DNA of 64,000 bases from positions 77,899,501 through 77,963,500 of the forward strand of contig CM075655.1 in the NCBI GenBank assembly GCA_037953625.1. Reading direction: 5' to 3'. This document shows, one piece after another, positions 32,476 through 44,872 of this stretch (within the stretch, counting starts at the first letter, position 1; each line of letters starts with the position of its first letter). This DNA comes from Crotalaria pallida. Its lineage: Eukaryota; Streptophyta; Magnoliopsida; Fabales; Fabaceae. Below the pieces are notes generated by a model that searched no databases, was not told where the DNA came from, and worked only from the letters and a program-made list of their open reading frames with translations. A program made the translations under genes and the position numbers.

Positions 32476-35051
32476 AGTAGTGTGTTATACAAATTTGTAA
32501 ATTAATTTCCAAAAAATAATTCCTCCAAATCCAAAATAAAACTATAACCATTATTTAAACGTTTGTTTTGAGCCATAAAAACATCATCATAAAACTTCTC
32601 ATTGTAACATACAATTTTTAATTGACATTGAAAAAACGCAATTTTAATGTCATAATATCAATTTTATATAGGCACATAAACAATACATCAATCTTATTAT
32701 CAATAATGTTCAAGTTAAATAGAACATCACCTAAATATATCTTACCCACAAAATTCACATTATTAATACTTGTCAATATCAATAGAACATTTTTCAATAA
32801 TGAAAGCTATTGAATACATGGCACCACCGTATAGGCATATCTAATATTATGATAGTTCCTTATCTACATTGTCACAAAAATCATGTGATAAGAAAAACTA
32901 ATAATTGTTCCACGAGATAGATTATTGGTAATGATAAATTAAATCATACACAACCATTAATTTTTTTTAATAACCAATAATAGCTCCTAACGATTGATGC
33001 AAGGATGGCCAATAAGAGGCAATCAATTTAGCCAATTATTATTCCTTATCATACAAATGAAGCACATAGACAATGTGTATATCAAAAAAGTATTTTCTTC
33101 TTAGCAGTGCATTCAAACATTTGCCTCCATATAATCGCATTTCGTGAAGCATCTCAAAATATTAATATTAAAAAAATAATTGGAATGTAAGCTCTTAGAA
33201 AAGAGTTAAAAGCCTTTAGCTTGGTTTCTCAAGAAGCAATACAAATGAATATTTTCTCAAGTAAAATTTTCATGTTCCAACCCCACAATTTCAAAATTTG
33301 TAGTTAGAATAAGCATAAATATTTTACAGCATGCAATGACTAAGCTATTCTAGTGAGAAAATACCAAGATCAGAGATAAACAACTTATCCTCTTTGGATA
33401 ACTTACAAATAAACCACATCATGCAGCAATAAGTAAAAGATTAATTCTCCAAAAGGTTTAATCTATTAGATGAAAACTGTGATTTCATATCTCTACCAAT
33501 AATTTTAAAGATTAAGATGCATAGACATACTTTTATTAAATATATGTCTTCCCTAGTTATACTTAGTAGATTAGGATTTTATTGCATGGAATGCATCGAA
33601 TTATAGGTAAACACCAATAAACAAATTCAATAGTAATTATCAAGAAAGTTCAAGGATTCATTAAATTAACTTAATAAACTAATTACTCATGAACATCATC
33701 CAAAGACTCATCAAAGTCATTTCCACCACAACACCAACCCTCTCCAAGAAATCCAATGATCACCTCCAATAAAATATCTTTCAATTTGTTGAAATATAAG
33801 GATGCATGATAATCAATGATTTAGCAGGCCGTAGTATGGATGCCACTGTCATGAAAGTGATTTCTGATAGACCCTTGGTGCAATCTGATTTCAGGTCGCT
33901 CCTCGAAGTTAACACAACCTACTCTTGAACTTGTGCATTCAAGGCCAACAGTATGAAGTTCTACACAATTCAATTGCCTATATGATCCCTTATATTGGCT
34001 TTGTATTGGTAAGATAATATCAAATTTTCAATTTTTTCCCTAACATGCCATCCTAGTGACCAATTAAACTATAGATATATAACAACCTACATAATACCGC
34101 TAGTCACGTAAAAATATTAGTATGATAAATTCAAGTTATATCACCATAAAAATATAGTTGGCGGTGTATCAATAATATTGTGTTAATGGTGTAGGGAAAA
34201 CCATTACTCTCCTACATTAAAAAAATGACTCAACCAAATGGAATGTTGGCAATTTGATTATAATTTTCATTTCTTTCATTATACCAACAATTTTGATTTA
34301 GGCTTAAATCTTTGATTTGACAGTTTAGGAAGGACTTTACAGCAACCGTCTCGGCCTAAGAGTTAGACTTACAAGCATGCTTGCAGAATAGCACATCACA
34401 TGAGAATATCTTTATTAGAACTGGGCTGGTTTTTTGTATAAAAATTTAAAGCAATAGAACTTTTACAATGTTAAAAGTAATGTAAAGATAACAATGTGAT
34501 GCTTAATCATCTTGTGAAACAACCATGTATCTCTCTCTGTCTCTCTCAGACACACACATATGATTAGGAAACATCAATTTAGTCATATTAGAATAGTTGT
34601 TTTGAGTCAATATCCAAACACTTTACACAAGTATCTTTGTTCTTACAATATACCCAATATTCTACACCAAAGAAGCTAAAATTATGAAACATTAATATCA
34701 CGTTTGTGTAATTAACAACTGATGAAAACATACTCTCTAGTTTGCATGATAGATGCTTAATTATAGGGAATAAAATTACTAGCTTTAAATACTAGTTATT
34801 TTCTTAACACTACACTTCATGTATGAATAAAAAAACAAACTACCAATGAACAAAATATTTAATGCTACATATTGTACCTTGTCTCTATTTCTCATCTCTC
34901 TCACTAACTGACATTCTCCACTCGAATCACAATAAAAAATTAGTCCAATATAGATAGAAAATTTTAGTATTTTAAATATGCAGTTTAGAATATAACTCAA
35001 ACAAACAAATCAATGCCTTCTTCAATGGCACATGATCTAAAAGAGAATTTC
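32476..35051. other. Intergenic region 3' of the MATE gene
   Basis: 2.6 kb of AT-rich sequence with no coding region, LTR or inverted repeat that I can support. A CT/CA-rich patch lies near 34532-34560. This is the least repeat-marked stretch of the window. Confidence 0.4.
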
Positions 35052-36620
35052 TCAACCTGTTCTTCCTTCTCTTTCTCTTCCTCCTCTATTTTCTTCTTCG
35101 TTAGGATCAGATGATGTAAGCTCCTTAGCCCTTTGCATTTGACCTTCCCAATTTGTACTAGCCCAAATAAACACCATGGTTATCATACAAAATATTTGAG
35201 CGGCTAACAAACCAAGCCACAATCCTTTAAAGTCAAAACCTGCAAAGAAACTTAACCACACTGCAATGGGCATTCCCACAAGATAGAAACAACAAAAATT
35301 TATATGTGTTCCTAACTTTGGCCTCGCGGTTCCCCTCAGAACTCCACAAATAGTTGTTTGTGGACAGTTTCCAAGCTCACAAACACCAACAATAGGTAAC
35401 ACCATAGATGTCAAAGTAATGATTTGTGCATCCTGTGTGAACATGGAAGCCCAAACATTCCTCACCAAAAGAGTAAAACCCAAAGCTAAGAGCCCCAACA
35501 AAAAACTGAAATACACTCCTATTTTACTTGCAAGTTTTGCTCTTTGAGGATTCCCCGCTCCTAACTCATTTCCAACCCTAGTTGACACCCCAAAGCTTAA
35601 TGAAGATGGGAAAATGTATATCAATGAAGTAGTTTGAATCAAAACTCCCATTGAAGCAACACTAGCATGAGGATCGATTAACGACCCACATAAAAGAATC
35701 ATGATTTCATACCACCACCATTCAAGGCAAACCAAAATGCAACTCGGAATTGCCAAATTCAACAACGCCTTCCAACCTTTAAAACATGCATAAGAAAAAC
35801 CATCCCATGTTTTAGTATGTATACCTGAAATGAAGATATAGATAATCAATGAAACCACAAGGTTGAAGTTTGTCCAGACAGTTCCTAAAGCGATTCCTTT
35901 AATTCCAAGCTTAAGCACAAAAACAAGAAGGTAATTGATAGGAAGGTGAAGAATACTAGAGAGAGCAGCACAACATGTTAGAGGAAGGGTTATAGATTGA
36001 CTTCGAAGGTAGATTCGTAAAGGATGTAGAAGTGATTGTGCTATGAGATCAGGAAGACAATAGAATATGTAAAATTGAGCTTCACTGGCTATATCTTCTT
36101 CTTGACCAAAAAAAAGCAATACTTTCTTCATGTTAAGCCATAAAAATGATATAATAACTGAAGTAAGGAGAAGAAGAAGCATCATCCTCTGCATCACAAG
36201 GCCTAGAAGTTTGAATCTACTTGCTCCAAATGCTTGACCACATATTGGTTCCATCCCCATGGAAAGGCCAGAGAGAACAGAGTAACCAGTGATGTTGGCA
36301 AATCCAATGGCTAAAGAGCCACCGGCTAAAGCAAGCTCACCAAGGTGACCAAGGAAGAGAATGGAGATCATAGAGCGAGCATAGATTAGTAGGCCACTTA
36401 AGATCAAAGGTAATGATATGTTGGCTATGCACATGGCTTCATTAAGACCAAGGGAGAAACTGGTATGATGAGGATTTTGATTTTGTTGTTGAGATGACAT
36501 TTCGGATTTAGGGATTAGAGGGGTTAACATGGCGGAAGCCTCTCTTACGTCGGTTATGGATGTAGTTTGGTGGCCCTCGTTGCTTTCGCAAGAAATAGAG
36601 TTTGATGATAACCGACACAT
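35052..36620 (-). CDS. MATE efflux transporter, DTX48-51-like
   Basis: Intact single-exon gene of 522 residues from the ATG at 36618-36620. MATE transporters export organic compounds across membranes using an H+ or Na+ gradient. About 12 membrane segments are visible in two halves. Family signatures: GHLGELALAGGSLAIGFANI and MGMEPICGQAFGA (residues about 125-133 for the core) in the first half. In the second half, STRVGNELGAGNP, CPQTTICGVLRGTARP (about 419-434) and DFKGLWLGL. The short cytosolic N-terminus contains MLTPLIPKSE, and the C-terminus is Glu/Arg-rich. Lack of introns and these motifs point to the Arabidopsis DTX48-DTX51 clade, linked in that plant to organ initiation, hormone and metal phenotypes. 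The frame is open upstream to an ATG at 36776, but those 52 residues are a Phe/Val/Tyr run from CT/TA-rich leader sequence. I take MCRLSSNSIS as the start. A weak TATA-like TTTTTATAT lies at 36808-36816. Confidence 0.92.
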   Translation of the reverse strand: MCRLSSNSISCESNEGHQTTSITDVREASAMLTPLIPKSEMSSQQQNQNPHHTSFSLGLNEAMCIANISLPLILSGLLIYARSMISILFLGHLGELALAGGSLAIGFANITGYSVLSGLSMGMEPICGQAFGASRFKLLGLVMQRMMLLLLLTSVIISFLWLNMKKVLLFFGQEEDIASEAQFYIFYCLPDLIAQSLLHPLRIYLRSQSITLPLTCCAALSSILHLPINYLLVFVLKLGIKGIALGTVWTNFNLVVSLIIYIFISGIHTKTWDGFSYACFKGWKALLNLAIPSCILVCLEWWWYEIMILLCGSLIDPHASVASMGVLIQTTSLIYIFPSSLSFGVSTRVGNELGAGNPQRAKLASKIGVYFSFLLGLLALGFTLLVRNVWASMFTQDAQIITLTSMVLPIVGVCELGNCPQTTICGVLRGTARPKLGTHINFCCFYLVGMPIAVWLSFFAGFDFKGLWLGLLAAQIFCMITMVFIWASTNWEGQMQRAKELTSSDPNEEENRGGREREGRTG

Positions 36621-38990
36621 GGTTTGTTTGGACAATTTAGACACAAGTAAACAATAGGTAGAGAAAGACAAACCGATAGAAGCAGAGACAAATACATATA
36701 TAAAAACAAAGATAAAGACAAAGAGATAGAGAGAAAGATCGGGTGTGGGTGTGTGCAAAACACCAGAGCACTGCAAATTTTCGCACTTTGCAAGTGGAGC
36801 AAGTGAGATATAAAAAGGAGGTTTCGAGAGTTATTTTTTATTTTGGTAATATTTGGAGTTTCCAGGGGGCTGGTTTTGGGATTAGGATCATTTAAAGTGA
36901 GATTGTCTTCAAATTGAGTTAAAAAAAATGTTACTATTGATTTGATAAAGTGTATCATAATCATAAATCACTAAATGATTCAAAGGTGAATACCCCTTTA
37001 CTCGCTCACATTCTCATTTTAAAATTCTAAATCTTTTGTTTGTGATTTTTTTGTAAGAAAACATGGTATTTATTAATATCATAAAAATAATAATTGGGAA
37101 ATTCTATGGTAGGCATGTATTATTCTAGAGGGTTTTTATTGGGACATTTAAAACATATTACAAAACTACCAAATTTAAGTGTTGAAATATTTTCATTTAT
37201 TGCTATTTATTTTAATAGCAAAATTTATTAGTTATTCATTGTTAGTTTTTTCCATTTCATTATTATTATTACATTTAGTAATTGTTTTTTCCGTTTTTTA
37301 TGTTTGCTATTATTTTTGTATTTATTAGCATTAATTACATAATTGACACATTAAGTTTTTCAATATATTTTTTCATTGTAGTCATAGGATCTTATAATAC
37401 ACTGTGTATTAAATACACACATATAGATACATACATACATACATTATATATATATATATATATATAAAACATCTACTTGATTTTGGGGCACAATGAAAGT
37501 GTGGCAATATTCACTTTATGTTTATTTGTATTTTCAATACACTGTACAAATTGTCTTCTTTCTATAATTCTTTTATTTCCCAAGAGCAACCCAAAACAGT
37601 TGTTCCCAGAGACCTTATCAGTTCAAGTGTATAGATGATCAGAAGTAACTGTTGTATCATGGAGGGTATTAACCATTTGAGACCTTTTATATCAAGTGAT
37701 TCACTTGTGGTGCCATATACTCTTAAACTCAGTTGTGCGCGTATATAAGTTGTAGTAGTTTACTTTATTTGTTACAACTACAATAATAAAGATTTTGAAA
37801 TAATACGATTTTTACATGTTATAGATATAATAAAGAATGTGATTATTGATTACTAACCTTTGTCCATTGCAAGAGTTGTAAGAGATTTCTCCAAAGTAAA
37901 AACATCCTTTGGTCAAAAATCACGAAACCCAATTTTGATTCTTTTACCTCCTCTATTATTATTTTTTGTGCCGTTTAGCTGTATAATGATGGCCGGTTAG
38001 AGAAAAGAATACCTTTATGGCCAGGAACAGGACATGTTTATTATAAATAGGTAAAAACCCTAGCTATTATCCATTAGCTTCCATCAAGTTAACGAGCCTT
38101 TAGAAACAACCTCACTTATATATAATTACGATTCAACCCATTGATATTTAATTATTTATTTAATAAACACACATCATTACATATCACTTGCATATCACAT
38201 GAGACATACGAAGATATTAAATCTCACACGTAAGTCTCAGTCAAATTTTAATATGATAAGTCTTTTTCATCTTTCTTTATAAATTATGTTATTGTGATTA
38301 CCTAATTTCCTTCGACAATTTTTCCAACATTAAGAGGATTTTGATTTGGCGAATTTGTGATACCTAAACATTCGCATATAATAAATAATATGCAAAAACT
38401 ATTTGCAAGATTACTAAAAAAAACTTTGATCATTATGAGTTGGACTAGGATTTCAAAAGAGTTGATTGAGCTATATAGAAATTATTTTGACACCGCCATT
38501 AATTTTAGGCAGTTTTGATTAAATCAAATTGGATTAATTTTAGAAAGTTTTGATTGAGTTAGATAGGAAAGATTTAAGTTTGCATATGAGAATTTGCTTA
38601 TCGTAAGTAATATCATGAACTAATTAAGAAGGTTATTAATATATAAATTTAGACCACTATAGGATACTCGCGTATGAAAGTAGAAAAAAAGAAGGATAGG
38701 ATCGATAAAGGAAGACTAAAATAATTTAAGATAATTCCTCCATTTACCAAGTCAAAAAAGTGTTTGACCTAAAAAAACATAACATGATTATACGTCACTG
38801 TTCGAGTCTCCAATCACAAAATAATGTTAAAGGTGAAAGTAATATAAATACGAAAATGAGATGATTTTGCCAATTTCTAAATGGAAAATATTTCTATTTT
38901 GATTGAGTTGGACATTTAGCATAAATATCATATATGAATATAAGTGAGTATGGAGACATTTATTATTTTTAATAAATAATACACATATTT

Positions 38991-39047
<57 letters not shown>
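36621..39047. other. MATE upstream region and intergenic sequence
   Basis: 36621-36800 is probably the MATE 5' leader and core promoter. The rest is AT-rich with TA microsatellites at 37445-37466 and 38995-39046. A plus-strand TATAAATAG stands at 38042-38050 with no ORF after it. No gene is supported. Confidence 0.4.
38995..39046. repeat. (TA)n microsatellite
   Basis: About 26 uninterrupted TA units immediately left of the LINE target duplication at 39048. Similar shorter TA tracts lie at 31794-31812, 37445-37466 and 47669-47692. Confidence 0.95.
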
Positions 39048-39048
<1 letters not shown>

Positions 39049-39088
39049 ATATGACAAATCTATTATTCTCATATTTTCTCATATTTTT

Positions 39089-41203
39089 ATGGATGGAAAT
39101 GTTCTTTCATCAGATCAGCAGGTTTCTCTTATTCTCCCTTTCTCTGATCAAGAGATTAAGGAAGCTATGTTCTCTATCCACCAGGACAGGGCTCCAGGTC
39201 CTGATGGCTATGGGGCTGGTTTTTTTAAAGCTGCTTGGGAGATTGTTGGAACTGATTGTGTGGAGGCTGTTCATCAGTTTTTCCAGACAGGGAAGCTACT
39301 TCAAGAATTAAATCAAACCCTTTTGGTTATGATCCCTAAGGTGGATAGCCCTACATCTGTGAGTGGCTTTAGACCTATTGCCTGTTGTAATAGCCTTTAT
39401 AAGTGTATTACTAAGCTTATTTGCAGCAGATTAAGTAAGGTACTGCCTCATCTAGTGCAAGATAACCAGGGTGCTTTTGTGAAGAACAGGAGTATTCTCC
39501 ATAATATCTTAATTACACAGGACTTAATTAAGCTTTATCAGAGAAGGAATGTTTCTCCTAGATGCATGATGAAGATAGACCTGAGGAAAGCCTATGATTC
39601 TATTGAGTGGTGCTTCTTAGAACAGGTTCTAGAGGCTATGAGATTTCCTCCTAAATTCATTTCTTGGATCATGGTGTGTATCAGATCAGCTTCCTACAGT
39701 ATAGTGATTAATGGTGTGAAGGGCCAGAGTTTCAAGGGTACTAGGGGTATTAGACAGGGTGATCCCTTGTCTCCTCTACTTTTTGTTCTTGCTATGGAAA
39801 CTCTAACAAGACAATTTCAGTATGCTGCAAAAGATAGAAATTTTAGATTTCACCCCCAGTGTAAGGAGCTTGGGCTGGTTAATATTGCTTTTGCAGATGA
39901 TCTAATGGTGTTTTCAAAAGCACACCCTGCTAGTGTGTCTATTCTTTGGAGAGCTTTTGATCAATTTTCACATTGGTCTGGGTTACAAGCTAATCAGGTT
40001 AAGTCATCTATGTTTATGGCTGGAATTGATGTGCATGTACAACAGGACTTGCTTCAAATTACTGGGTTTCAGACAGGAGCCTTTCCTTGTAAGTATTTGG
40101 GTATCCCTCTTATGACTAGGAAATGGAATAAAAATACTTGCAATTTTCTGATTCAGAAAATTACTTCTAGACTCCTTATTTGGAAGACTAGGAATTTATC
40201 CTATCAAGGTAGATTGTGCTTGGTTAATTCTGTGCTTATGAACTTACATGTTTACTGGGCGTCTTGTTTTATTCTCCCTAAATCTGTCATTAAGGAAGTG
40301 GATAGGCTTTGTAGGGGTTTTTTATGGGGCAGAAATGAGCAGGGTCGATATAGAGCTAAGATTGCTTGGAATGAGGTTTGTAAACCTAAGAGAAATGGTG
40401 GTCTCAACATCAAAAATACAGAAATCTGGAACTATGCAGCTATTGGGAAGCATGTTTGGTGGTTAGCGAGTGAGTAGGAGAATCTATGGGTCAAATGGGT
40501 GCATGCTAATTACATCAAGGACCAAAATTTTTGGGATTGTGTAGCTCTACCTCATCATAATTGGCATTGGAAGAAAATAATTAAAACCAGAGACAAAATC
40601 AAGGCTGGGTTTCATGGCAATACCTGGATTGCTGACATGCAAGGAGTGTATAGCATCACTTCGGGTTATAGATTCCTGGATGGTGTGCATCAAATTTTTC
40701 CTCTTCACCGAATCGTTTGGAATCCCCTCACTCTACCGAAGCATCGGTTCAACTTCTGGCTCCTTGTTCTTGGGAAGCATGATACGAGGGATCGCATGCG
40801 GTGGCTGGGCATTCCTAACTATTGTTGCTTGTGTGATGCTGCAAATGAAGATCACAAGCACTTATTCTGTGAGTGTGTGTGGTCTAGAGAAATTATTAGA
40901 AGATGCTGTGAGTGGATTGGATTAGATTCATACCCTTTTAAATTGGAGCAGTGGAAACGCTGGATGCAGTTTGCTTTTAGGGACAAGCACCGTAGATGGA
41001 TTGTGGTGGCTCTTTGGGAGTCAGCTTGCTACCAAATCTGGAATGAGAGGAACCTGCGATTGTTTCAGGATACAAGGAGACCTATGGAGCACATTTTCAG
41101 AATTGTGAAAAGGGACTTAGCTGTTAGGGTTCATAGCAATTTAGATAAGTTTAGGACATGGAATAATACTATTTTATTACAGAGGATATGTAATGGAATT
41201 TAA
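39089..41203 (+). pseudogene. LINE ORF2: reverse transcriptase and zf-RVT, one nonsense codon
   Basis: The frame is open from the truncation through 40474, has a TAG at 40475-40477, and continues in the same frame to 41203 (about 705 codons in all). RT blocks in order: DRAPGPDGYGAGFF, FRPIACCNSLYKCITKL, NQGAFVKNRSILHN, DLRKAYDSIEW, RQGDPLSPLLFVLAME, and the catalytic NIAFADDLMVF. Then come KYLGIPL, NLSYQGRLCLVNSV and the C-terminal zinc-finger region CLCDAANEDHKHLFCEC. The endonuclease domain is absent because of 5' truncation. ATG 39089 is simply the first Met, not a real start. Confidence 0.92.
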
Positions 41204-41370
41204 TTTAGTTTCTTAATTTTCTGAACCCGTCTTAGAAGGTGGCAGGGAATTATGAAGTTGGGCTACTTTAGCACTCTGAACCCTTCCTAGAAGGTGGCAT
41301 GGTGTTAGAGTGGTGCCTGGTTTTGTATTAATTTTTGTTATGTGGTAATAAGATTTTCCTTTTACCAAAA
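41204..41370 (+). other. LINE 3' UTR with repeated hairpin-like motif
   Basis: CTGAACCCNTCNTAGAAGGTGGCA occurs at 41221-41243 and again at about 41276-41299. The second copy can pair ACC(C)TTC with GAAGGT. The same motif occurs once in the LINE at 56 kb (61206-61226). A conserved 3' UTR hairpin in a LINE is a candidate recognition site for its reverse transcriptase. Confidence 0.55.
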
Positions 41371-41388
41371 AATATGACAAATCTATTA

Positions 41389-42034
41389 CTCGAGATGTTA
41401 AATTTAGTTGTATAAATGGTAAGATTGTTGCTTAAAAAATACTAGTAAGAAAATTAATTTAAAAGGCAAGTAATTATTCTTATATTTTAAAGTTGTGATC
41501 CCCCTATGGTTTAATGAGCTAATGCATAAATTGTAGCCTTTTCATCTTTGGAATTAAATTCACGAGCAGTGCAACAATATGAAGATTATTTGAGGATTTT
41601 TTTACCCTAGCTAAAACAAATATGAAATAAGACCTATTTTACGGAAAGAATGACATGGCTATTCCATAAAAATTATATCTTGAGTTAGGCCCTATTTGGA
41701 GCAATGGTCCATTTTCTATTTTTGGTTCTCAAGTAATATTTGGGTCTTACTAAGGTTTCTAGGAATGGAGAAAACATCATAAATCCCAATTTCTCTTTTT
41801 TCGGAAAAATAAAAAAACCACACTTTCCAATAAACCTTTACCCCATTTAGCTTCTGGGCACTTGTTAGCATTTTTCATAATATTTTTATATATATTTTTT
41901 TGTCAAGCTTTTGGATAAAATGATTTTTTTTAACCATTTCCAATATTGTTTAGCCTCAATTTTCCAAAACAAATAATATTTCATTATTTTAGTTTTAAAA
42001 TAATACCAGCTTAATGCAATCTCAATGCCTAGTA
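41389..42034. other. Intergenic, nothing recognised
   Basis: AT-rich host sequence between the LINE and the F1 element. No ORF or repeat is supported. Confidence 0.4.
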
Positions 42035-42474
42035 CATTATGTAACATCCCCAAATTTGCTAAGTGATTAGGCGCATTAGTGAGTAGGATTTCGATGAGTG
42101 TCTTAGTATTCTTAAGTGTCGATTTCTTTTAGAAACGATAGTTGGTATTCAAATTAGTATGTGTTTAAGTGCTTAGAGTGTAGTAGTTAGCTTAGAGTGG
42201 GTTTATATGAAATAGAAATAGGTTAGAATAGGTTTGGGGTGAAGAGAAAGGAATATGTTAGGTTAAGGTTGCGATTTAGAAAGGTTATTAAAGGATTAAG
42301 AGCATAGGACTTTAGAAAGTTAGAAATATAAGATCCATAGCTTTAAACCCAAATTCCACCGTTGGATGTGAAGATAAGTGTCTTAGGAAGCTTGCCTCAA
42401 AATTTAGCAAGATCCGACGGTTAACGAAAAAGTTATGACACTTTAAAGTGCAAAGGAATGATGGATTGAACCAG

Positions 42475-42627
42475 TTAATCGATTAAGCCTTGAGTTAATC
42501 GATTAAGACCTGAATGATGCACACGACTTAATCGATTAAGCATGGGGTTAATCGATTAAGGCCTGGATGTTGTTTTTGGCCAAAATTACATGGGTTAATC
42601 GATTAACCAAAGTGGTTAATCGATTAA
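42475..42627. repeat. Six TTAATCGATTAA dyads in the F1 5' LTR
   Basis: Six perfect 12 bp palindromes in 153 bases. Some extend further: CTTAATCGATTAAG and GGTTAATCGATTAACC are perfect 14 and 16 bp palindromes. The same cluster is in the 3' LTR at 48541-48693, with one copy changed to TTAGTCGATTAA. Confidence 0.95.
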
Positions 42628-43715
42628 CCACTGTCATTTCAGCTTAAAAACACGTTTTTGATTCATTTTTCATTGAATTTCCTCTCTCCTCTCACACGAC
42701 TCTCTCTTCCCTTCTCATATAGGGTTTTTGATTTCCCAATCAACCACCCAAAAGATCAACAAATCAAACCCCCAAATCAATTCCCCATTACTCCCTCATG
42801 GATTTCCCTCTCTCAATTTTCAATTCCCCCTCTTTCTCACAAAATCCCCAAATTGAACCCTAAACCCCAAAGTGTGCAATTGGTCAATTGGAGTCTCTAA
42901 TGCATCCAAGGAGCTTGAGGTGCCATAGGAATCAAGAGAGGAAGAACATAGGAGCTTGGATTAGAGTCGGTGTTGGTGCTCCCTCAATCTCTCACTTTCT
43001 CCTCTTCTCTTCAAGAGGTAAGGGGTGTACTTTGGTTTAGTATTAGAGAAAGGGTTTGATTATAGTAATAGAGTTATAAATAGGTGTATTGATTGATTGG
43101 TTAGGTTGATGGGTAAGAGGGTAGAGTTTAGCTAGAAAACTCTAAGTTCCAATGATATGTTATGTATGTATGTTATATTAACTGTTTTTATAAATTGTTA
43201 ATGTAGGAAGTGAAGAACCCTAGGAGAGTGACTTAAATTACAGTCCCGGCGACATACCTGAGTATGTCGACTGATTGTTGATTGATATTGTTTGTACAAT
43301 TATGATTATCAAAGTGTATATAAGTAAATTGTAAATGACATTCATATAGTTATGCATTAAATAGGGCCAAATATTTCTCAATTGAGTTTAAACCAAGTAA
43401 ATGACATTTTTCTAAAGAACAAAGAGGGTCTTAAATGCAATTGAGAAACACTTAGAATATTGGATCATGCATGGTGTAAAGGTGGACGTTAGGAGTCGGG
43501 GGAAAACACACGTCGCTTTGCCATTGATGAGGACAAGAGTAAATGTTAGGAATTATTATGGAGAACTTTGATCCTGCAAAGGATACGGGTTTGCTTCCCG
43601 TATTGGGGGTTGGTTCTACGCAAACTATAGTAATTCTATTTACTTTGGTCTGTTTTGGCCAGTCGAGGGTGATTTCTGCTAAAGCCCGATTTGGACAAAT
43701 AAACCCAAATCGCAC

Positions 43716-44020
43716 GAGGGACCTTCCGGCGTGGAGGTGAAGTGTTGTGCAAGCGGATATGAGGGACCTTCCGGCGTGGAGGTGAAGTATCCACCTATAG
43801 GTTGAGAAATGGGGGTTGTGAGGCGGTTAGTTGTTATTGAAAAAGCTAAGTGTTAAAGGTGTTAAGAGTTAAAGTGAAAAGTTATTACTTGTGCATTGTA
43901 TGAGGAACCTTCCGAAGTGGAGTTGAAGTACAATGTACATGATTGTTATAGTTATTACTTGTGCATTGTATGAGGGACCTTCCGCAGTGGAGGTGAAGTA
44001 CAATGTACATGATTGTTATT
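43716..44020 (+). repeat. GAGGGACCTTCCGGCGTGG repeats in the F1 LTR
   Basis: Four related units (43716, 43761, 43902, 43972). The last two lie within a 70 bp tandem duplication (43881-43950 and 43951-44020), present once in the 3' LTR (49981-50050). Each unit has ACCTTCCGNNGTGGAGGTGAAG. Confidence 0.9.
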
Positions 44021-44872
44021 GTTAAAGTGTATAAAGTGTATAGAGTTAAAGTGTGAAAGTGAAAGGGAAAGTGTGAATGCATTGTTATAGGTGTTTTAAT
44101 TCATTGAATCCGATCAAAGTGTTAAAGTGAATATAATGAAATGAAATGTTTAATATCGGATTCGAGAATTAAATCACCAAGTGTGACGTTAGCAGAGCAT
44201 AACCATGTGATTGCGCATTATAGTATTATATTAAAGTACTGTACTTTAAGTATGCATAGTTATGTATTGAATAAGTTTATAATGTTTCAATTGTTAATTG
44301 TTAATTGAATTGTGTTATTGATATTGTTTGTGCTTGAATATGCCTATTTATAATTTATTACTGTTTTTAAACGTTTTCTTTGATCTAGATTTCAAAGTAC
44401 TCACCATTACAGTGGACATATTAGGTACACCAAGGAGACAGGCACATGTGAAGATCAAGGCCGAGAAAGTGATACTCTTGTTGGAGAGTATATTGTTAAG
44501 GTGACCTCGCGGTCCCATTTGTAGGGCAACCATTCATAGGTTTATTTTGTAATAAAAATAGATTTTTGTAATAGTAATTGTAATTAATTATTTTTATTTT
44601 GTTTAAGCATTTTTGTGAAATTGTAGAATTATATGTATATCCTTTATTTTCGTTAAGTTTTAAAGTATGACATAGTATTATTTATTTTGAACTGAAAGTT
44701 ATATTTTACTGGATTGAAAACTGTTCTGGACTGACAGGTTTAATTCTATTCGGGAGAAAGTCCGATTTATAAAGGAAACTCTGTCAAAATGTTTATAAAC
44801 CCCGAACTTTTTCTCAAATAAATGTTAATTAAAAGAATTTTCTAAAAGTATAAAATGTAGGTTGTTACAATA

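Larger units (their letters stand above)
39066..41370 (+). mobile_element. 5'-truncated L1-type LINE, recent insertion
   Basis: The perfect 18 bp repeat AATATGACAAATCTATTA lies at 39048-39065 and 41371-41388. That is the long target duplication of target-primed reverse transcription. The element starts inside ORF2 and ends with a 3' UTR and a very short TTTTACCAAAA tail. The intact duplication and nearly open ORF argue for a young insertion. Confidence 0.93.
42040..44869 (+). repeat. F1 5' LTR
   Basis: 2830 bases. It carries the ATCGAT dyads (42475-42627), a CT-rich leader-like stretch near 42680-42860, and GAGGGACCTTCCGGCGTGG repeats (43716-44020). It has one 70 bp unit more than the 3' LTR and lacks about 36 bases present there at 49877-49916. 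A conserved antisense ORF of 87 codons (43452-43715 here, 49518-49781 in the other LTR) is judged a by-product of LTR identity. Confidence 0.95.

Noticed and set aside
38042..38050. TATAAATAG with a leader-like sequence after it
   Set aside because: No ORF, splice pattern or repeat follows within 1 kb; TATA words are common in AT-rich DNA.
43452..43715. 87-codon antisense ORF found again at 49518-49781
   Set aside because: Conserved only because both lie in the duplicated LTRs of one element; no coding character.
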